Assembly (NCBI GenBank): GCA_900554595.1
Contig: USHZ01000099.1
Coordinates: 1 to 7,394, forward strand
From: an uncultured Collinsella sp.
GTDB lineage: Bacteria; Actinomycetota; Coriobacteriia; Coriobacteriales; Coriobacteriaceae
DNA length: 7,394 nt
Direction: 5' to 3'
Part shown: piece by piece, positions 4,254 to 7,394 of the stretch
Numbering within the stretch: the stretch's first letter is position 1
Layout of the letters: each line of letters opens with the position of its first letter
The notes under the pieces: model-generated
What the model was told of the DNA's origin: nothing
Database searches by the model: none
The model's input: only the letters and a program-made list of their open reading frames with translations
Position numbers and translations under genes: made by a program

Positions 4254-6778
4254 CGACGAGAACGCTTACGCAAGACGAGAGCAATGCCAAGCACTGCGGC
4301 AGCTGCAACCAGCAATCCCAAGACCAGCGTGAGGGTCGAGTCGCCAGCGTGAGGCAGCGAGCCGTCCTTCGGAGTCTTCTTAGCGGTCGTCGCGACGGTG
4401 GTCGTGGTGCTGCTCGACTGGCCGTTGCCGCCCGTCTGGCTGCCACCAGGCTGATCGCCGCCACCCGGCTGCGAAGGATCGGTGGGTTCCGTCGGATCCG
4501 GAGTACCGGGATCAATCGGATTCTCCGAATTCTCCTTGCGCTGGATCCAAACCTGGCAGCCATAGAACGGGTTGGCGGTACCAAGGCACAGACCCTGGTC
4601 GGTCACCGCAAAGGTGCGCAGACCATGGTTATACGGATCGTTAAAGCCGTTGGTCGTCAGCGTCGTGAAGTTCACGCCGTCCTCGGTCACATACATATCA
4701 AAGCCACGCTCGGCATCGCGCAGGTAGCACATGCACGTAAGCACGCTCTGCAGCTTCTTGAGGTTCTCCTCGCTCAGCAGCTTATCGAATGCATCCTGAA
4801 TATCGCCCGGCAGCTCGGCGCCATAGACATCCTCGTACTGCTGCTTCAGGCTCTCATAGCTATCGAGCATGTCCTGATACTGATCGGCAAAGGACTTAAA
4901 GTACGCAATCTCGCTATCGATCTTCTGGACATAAGCGGCGTCGTCCTCAACGTCCGCGGACACCGTCGCGGCCTGATCGCAAAGATCGCCCGTGGCATCC
5001 TCCAGCGAATCGCCCAGGTCGCCAAAGCCCTTAGCAACCTCGGTCTTCTCGTCGTCGACCTCGACGGCCTCAGCCTTCTCGTCATCGACCTCGGCGGCCT
5101 CGTTTGAATCATCGTCCGCAAGCGTGTTCACGGGAACGATGGGGTCGTCAGGCGATTTCTTGTCGAGCAGGTGATTGAGCAGGTCCCTAAGGCGCTGAAC
5201 CTGAGAGGCCCACTCCTCGGGCGTCATATCGATAATGTCGCCATTGGAGAACTGGCCGATCGGCTCAAGCAGGCTCGCGGTATCAAAGGTACCGATATAC
5301 AGCTTGCCGTCGAACTTCTGCATGCGCCAAATGTACTGGTTCTCGTTTCGGCCAAAGCCCGAAGTCAGGCCGGAAATACCGCCCTCGGGGAACATGTCGG
5401 TGCGATCGCCAACGACGAGCTCCATGTTCTCGTCCTTGTCCATGCGATAGATGTTGACCGACTGCTCAAGATTGGCATTCACAAACGAGCAGTCAACGCC
5501 GCCCATGCTGCTCTTGCCGCTCTCGTCAGAATTGGACTTATTAAAGAGAATGCGCTCGAGAGCGATCTCCTCGTCGTTATATTCACCGATATAGAGGTAG
5601 TCGTTGTAGACGATGAGGTTGGCAGCACCAGAACGGGTGCGGGCAGGATCGATGCCAAAGCAATACTTTGCACCGTCCGCCTCCTGGTCACCGACAATCG
5701 GAGTCCACGAATAGCTGCCGTCGGCGTTCTTGTCGCCACGGACCATGGCAAACGACTGCATGGAATTATCATCGGGGGCATTTTCGGGCGTACCGGTGCA
5801 GATGGTCGCATAGAGATGGCCATTGTACGAGACCATATCCCAAATGGCGCCGCCGTAGATGCTGTCCTGATAGCGAATCGCCGGATAGTTAAACAGCGTA
5901 TCCGAGTTGGCAATCTCGGTGAAGCTCTCCTGGCCCTTCGAGGGGTCAGACGACGTCAGGATTGTCGACACAAACTTACCGGCCGCGTCTTTACCCACGT
6001 TGCTGATGACGAGCTGGCCATCATGGACGCACATACCGCGGATACCGGTTGAGATGCCCTGCTTGTAGGCAGCGCCGTAATCCTGCATGCTCGAAAGACC
6101 CTGATAGACGACCTTGTACTCATCCGTCTTAGGATCGATCTCATATACAGCAGGCAGACCGCTTTTGCCGCCATTGGTCCTAACGCTGCCGCAGAAATAG
6201 AGTTTGCCCTTATAGCTCACGGCATTGCGGAACAAAGGAGCGACGCCGTTGAGCGATTCAGAGAGCAGCAGCTTGGTCTCACCGGTCTTGGTATTGATCT
6301 TGACCAAGATGCCGCCGCTGTCCTTGTCGGCCGTGCCGTCCTCCTTCTGCTGTCCGTAGAAGAACGTGCCGTTAAACATGGCCTCCAGCGTCAGACGCAT
6401 GGTCTCGGCATCAAAGGAATCGCCCAGCGTGCCGTTCATGAGCGTAAGCGTGTTGCCCATCGCCGCATAGCAGGTGCCCACATAAAGCCAGTCACCATAG
6501 CTCGCAGCCGCCCACGTGTAGCTCTGGCCGCGATCGCCTTCGTTGTTGGCAGTATTACCGTCGGCGCCCGGAACGGCAACGACACCTTCACCCTGGTAGT
6601 CGACGATGCCATCCGGCTGCGACGTTCCTACCGTAGGATGCGAGAGCTTCTCAAAGGAATACCCATTTCCCGCATTGTAGGTAACGGCACCCGAAGCGTC
6701 TTCGGCGTGCGCCGGCAGCGGCGATACCAAGATAGCGGCAAGCACTGCCACCAAGCCAAGTGTTCCCACTCGTCTCAT
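4250..6778 (-). CDS. Large secreted, cell-wall-anchored beta-propeller-like protein
   Basis: An 842-residue exported protein of unknown function. Residues 1-25 are a signal peptide (basic start, hydrophobic core, probable cleavage after AHA). Seven repeats of the form hydrophobic-x-x-x-Tyr/Phe-Asp/Asn-Gly-x-Leu-Tyr-x-Gly-Thr occur at about 89-101, 186-197, 248-259, 313-325, 387-398, 484-497 and 718-734, suggesting a seven-bladed propeller. Between the sixth and seventh is a helical, acidic insertion (about 520-690) with a tandem EVDDEKxE repeat and coiled-coil-like stretches. RGFDMYVTEDGVNFTTLTT (691-709) resumes the propeller. Residues 752-800 are a Pro/Gly/Thr-rich wall spacer, followed by LPHAG (808-812), a hydrophobic segment (about 814-836) and RKRSRR, a sortase signal with Ala for Thr. 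The ATG at 6778 has GGGGAGG 10 bases upstream. No glycosidase or protease motif was recognised. Ligand binding or adhesion is possible. Confidence 0.85.
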   Translation of the reverse strand: MRRVGTLGLVAVLAAILVSPLPAHAEDASGAVTYNAGNGYSFEKLSHPTVGTSQPDGIVDYQGEGVVAVPGADGNTANNEGDRGQSYTWAAASYGDWLYVGTCYAAMGNTLTLMNGTLGDSFDAETMRLTLEAMFNGTFFYGQQKEDGTADKDSGGILVKINTKTGETKLLLSESLNGVAPLFRNAVSYKGKLYFCGSVRTNGGKSGLPAVYEIDPKTDEYKVVYQGLSSMQDYGAAYKQGISTGIRGMCVHDGQLVISNVGKDAAGKFVSTILTSSDPSKGQESFTEIANSDTLFNYPAIRYQDSIYGGAIWDMVSYNGHLYATICTGTPENAPDDNSMQSFAMVRGDKNADGSYSWTPIVGDQEADGAKYCFGIDPARTRSGAANLIVYNDYLYIGEYNDEEIALERILFNKSNSDESGKSSMGGVDCSFVNANLEQSVNIYRMDKDENMELVVGDRTDMFPEGGISGLTSGFGRNENQYIWRMQKFDGKLYIGTFDTASLLEPIGQFSNGDIIDMTPEEWASQVQRLRDLLNHLLDKKSPDDPIVPVNTLADDDSNEAAEVDDEKAEAVEVDDEKTEVAKGFGDLGDSLEDATGDLCDQAATVSADVEDDAAYVQKIDSEIAYFKSFADQYQDMLDSYESLKQQYEDVYGAELPGDIQDAFDKLLSEENLKKLQSVLTCMCYLRDAERGFDMYVTEDGVNFTTLTTNGFNDPYNHGLRTFAVTDQGLCLGTANPFYGCQVWIQRKENSENPIDPGTPDPTEPTDPSQPGGGDQPGGSQTGGNGQSSSTTTTVATTAKKTPKDGSLPHAGDSTLTLVLGLLVAAAAVLGIALVLRKRSRR
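4343..4357 (-). other. Variant sortase sorting motif LPHAG
   Basis: These five codons encode LPHAG, placed as an LPXTG motif should be: after a Thr/Gly/Pro spacer, and before about 22 hydrophobic residues and a basic tail. The fourth residue is Ala instead of the usual Thr. Confidence 0.75.
5045..5104 (-). repeat. Two tandem 30-base units encoding an acidic 10-residue repeat
   Basis: Units 5045-5074 and 5075-5104 differ at only a few bases and encode AAEVDDEKAE / AVEVDDEKTE-type decapeptides (protein residues about 561-580). They probably arose by a recent slippage or duplication. The repeat lies in the acidic linker of the insertion in the propeller-like protein. Confidence 0.75.
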
Positions 6779-6788
6779 AAGGTTATAG

Positions 6789-6795
6789 CCTCCCC
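6789..6795 (-). promoter_or_regulatory. Shine-Dalgarno of the propeller-like surface protein
   Basis: On the minus strand GGGGAGG precedes the ATG at 6778 by 10 bases, slightly farther than the optimum. No better in-frame start is nearby, and the ATG gives a complete signal peptide. Confidence 0.65.
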
Positions 6796-6875
6796 TGTCC
6801 TAAAGCCCAGTTTTAGCATTCTTCATTTCTGTCCACGGTTAATTGCAGTCTGAGCACAGCAATAATCAACATGTA

Positions 6876-6905
6876 ACTATACACCTGTAATTTTAGACGG
6901 GTTAA
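6876..6905 (-). promoter_or_regulatory. Candidate promoter of the propeller-like surface protein
   Basis: On the minus strand TATAGT (6876-6881, five of six) is preceded at 18 bases by TTAACC (6900-6905, four of six), within an AT-rich stretch. The start would be near 6869, giving a leader of about 90 bases. No operator or riboswitch was recognised in the leader. Confidence 0.4.
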
Positions 6906-6962
6906 CGGATGCTCAATTGGTAGCGAATTCCGCGCAAACCGTCACCAAGCTCCACTTTTGCC

Positions 6963-7000
6963 GCATCTAAAGGTTAGTTTTTGCGCAAATTTTTGGATGC
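6963..7000 (+). repeat. Imperfect inverted repeat with a TTTGCGCAAA palindrome in its loop
   Basis: GCATCTAAAG (6963-6972) and TTTTGGATGC (6991-7000) can pair over 10 positions as plus-strand RNA, two of them G.U. The loop contains the perfect palindrome TTTGCGCAAA (6980-6989). It lies between the end of the metal-binding-domain gene and the promoter of the surface protein gene. It could be an operator or a processed 3' end. No U-tract terminator is seen for the upstream minus-strand gene. Confidence 0.35.
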
Positions 7001-7049
7001 CGATAGTCACCATGGGCAGGAGGCCGGTACCCACCGGAGAGGGGAACGC

Positions 7050-7394
7050 CTACATTTTCATAACGTAATAGCCCGCGCCCCTCACCGCCGTCTCGAGCGT
7101 GTCGCGATCAACCGGGCGCTTCGAGCGCACGCGTGCCGTGTGGTCCGCAAACGTTACCGTTGCCCACACGTCATCCAGCGCATTCAGGGCATTGGCCACG
7201 TTCTGAGCGCAGCCGTCGCAACTCATGCCGCCGATAAGCAGCTCATCGCTATAGGGGTAGTGGGACGGATCAGTATCCGCAACCACTACCTTCTTGGCCT
7301 TCTTGCCGCTCACGCCATCGCTGCAACAACTCTTCCCGCGTGTCGAAGCGGCAATGCGACGCAGTCCAAAAAACATGCCGACGGCAATGACGGC
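7050..7394 (-). CDS. Heavy-metal-associated (HMA) domain protein, probably membrane-anchored; 5' end outside the window
   Basis: The C-terminal domain from DELLIGGMSCDGCAQNV to the end (about 64 residues) is a typical HMA fold. Its GMSCDGC loop supplies the CxxC thiol pair that binds Cu(I) or similar ions, as in CopZ and P-type ATPase N-domains, and GAGYYV near the end is also typical. Counting from an ATG at 7376 gives 108 residues, but six further codons to the window edge are open and encode AVIAVG. With MFFGLRR this looks like the end of a transmembrane helix followed by a basic stop-transfer segment, so the true start probably lies to the right. KSCCSDG in the linker adds a second Cys pair. 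The likely arrangement is an N-terminal membrane anchor, a Lys-rich linker and a cytosolic metal-binding domain. The metal and the transport partner cannot be told from this window. Confidence 0.85.
   Translation of the reverse strand, partial: AVIAVGMFFGLRRIAASTRGKSCCSDGVSGKKAKKVVVADTDPSHYPYSDELLIGGMSCDGCAQNVANALNALDDVWATVTFADHTARVRSKRPVDRDTLETAVRGAGYYVMKM

Noticed and set aside
4349..6052. Two long plus-strand frames opposite the surface protein gene
   Set aside because: They are antisense to a gene with a signal peptide, repeats and sorting signal, and their translations are low-complexity mirrors of it.
6908..6935. A tRNA D-arm-like string (GCTCAATTGGTAGC)
   Set aside because: No acceptor stem, anticodon arm or T-arm (GGTTCGA) can be found at proper spacing on either strand.
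7024..7037. CCGGT-ACCC-ACCGG hairpin as a terminator for the HMA gene
   Set aside because: The stem is only 5 bp and no U-tract follows on the minus strand.

Overview
The window looks like ordinary chromosome from a high-G+C, Gram-positive-type bacterium. The best guess is a gut Coriobacteriia (Collinsella-like) actinomycete. The reasons are the base composition, a Bacillus/actinobacterial-type LexA box, a UvrX/YqjW-class polymerase paired with a YolD-like protein, a sorted cell-wall protein, and short AGGGACAGGTTT palindromes of a kind I associate with Collinsella. The genus call is inference; no rRNA or other marker is present.

Layout, left to right. Positions 1-1387 (minus) hold most of pgi (glucose-6-phosphate isomerase), whose C-terminus lies beyond the left edge. 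Its leader has a clean 8-bp hairpin and a strong Shine-Dalgarno. Positions 1511-1580 form a long hairpin that pairs fully only as minus-strand RNA and sits just after the stop of the next gene. Positions 1587-2162 (minus) encode a short protein that looks like only the N-terminal nucleotide-binding half of an iron-containing alcohol dehydrogenase, with its glycine-rich loop altered.

Divergent from it, 2261-4253 (plus) is a compact DNA-damage tolerance operon. It has a near-consensus sigma-70 promoter, a LexA box directly after the -10, a GTG-started Y-family translesion polymerase, and a translationally coupled YolD-like partner. LexA would repress both genes, and they would be induced together in the SOS response.

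Positions 4250-6778 (minus) encode a large secreted protein. It has a signal peptide, about seven beta-propeller-like repeats interrupted by an acidic/helical insertion, a Pro/Gly/Thr-rich wall spacer and an LPHAG sorting signal. Its stop codon overlaps the YolD stop in a shared CTAG, and no terminator is visible between them. Positions 6779-7049 are an AT-richer intergenic region with the probable promoter of the surface protein. Positions 7050-7394 (minus) hold the end of a probable membrane-anchored heavy-metal-associated (GMxCxxC) protein that continues past the right edge.

I see no CRISPR array, insertion sequence, prophage gene, tRNA or rRNA. I do not see evidence for a wholly new system. 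The best leads are the SOS operon with its enlarged polymerase, the half-size dehydrogenase relic, the strand-specific hairpin repeat, and the propeller protein with its insertion and non-canonical sorting motif.
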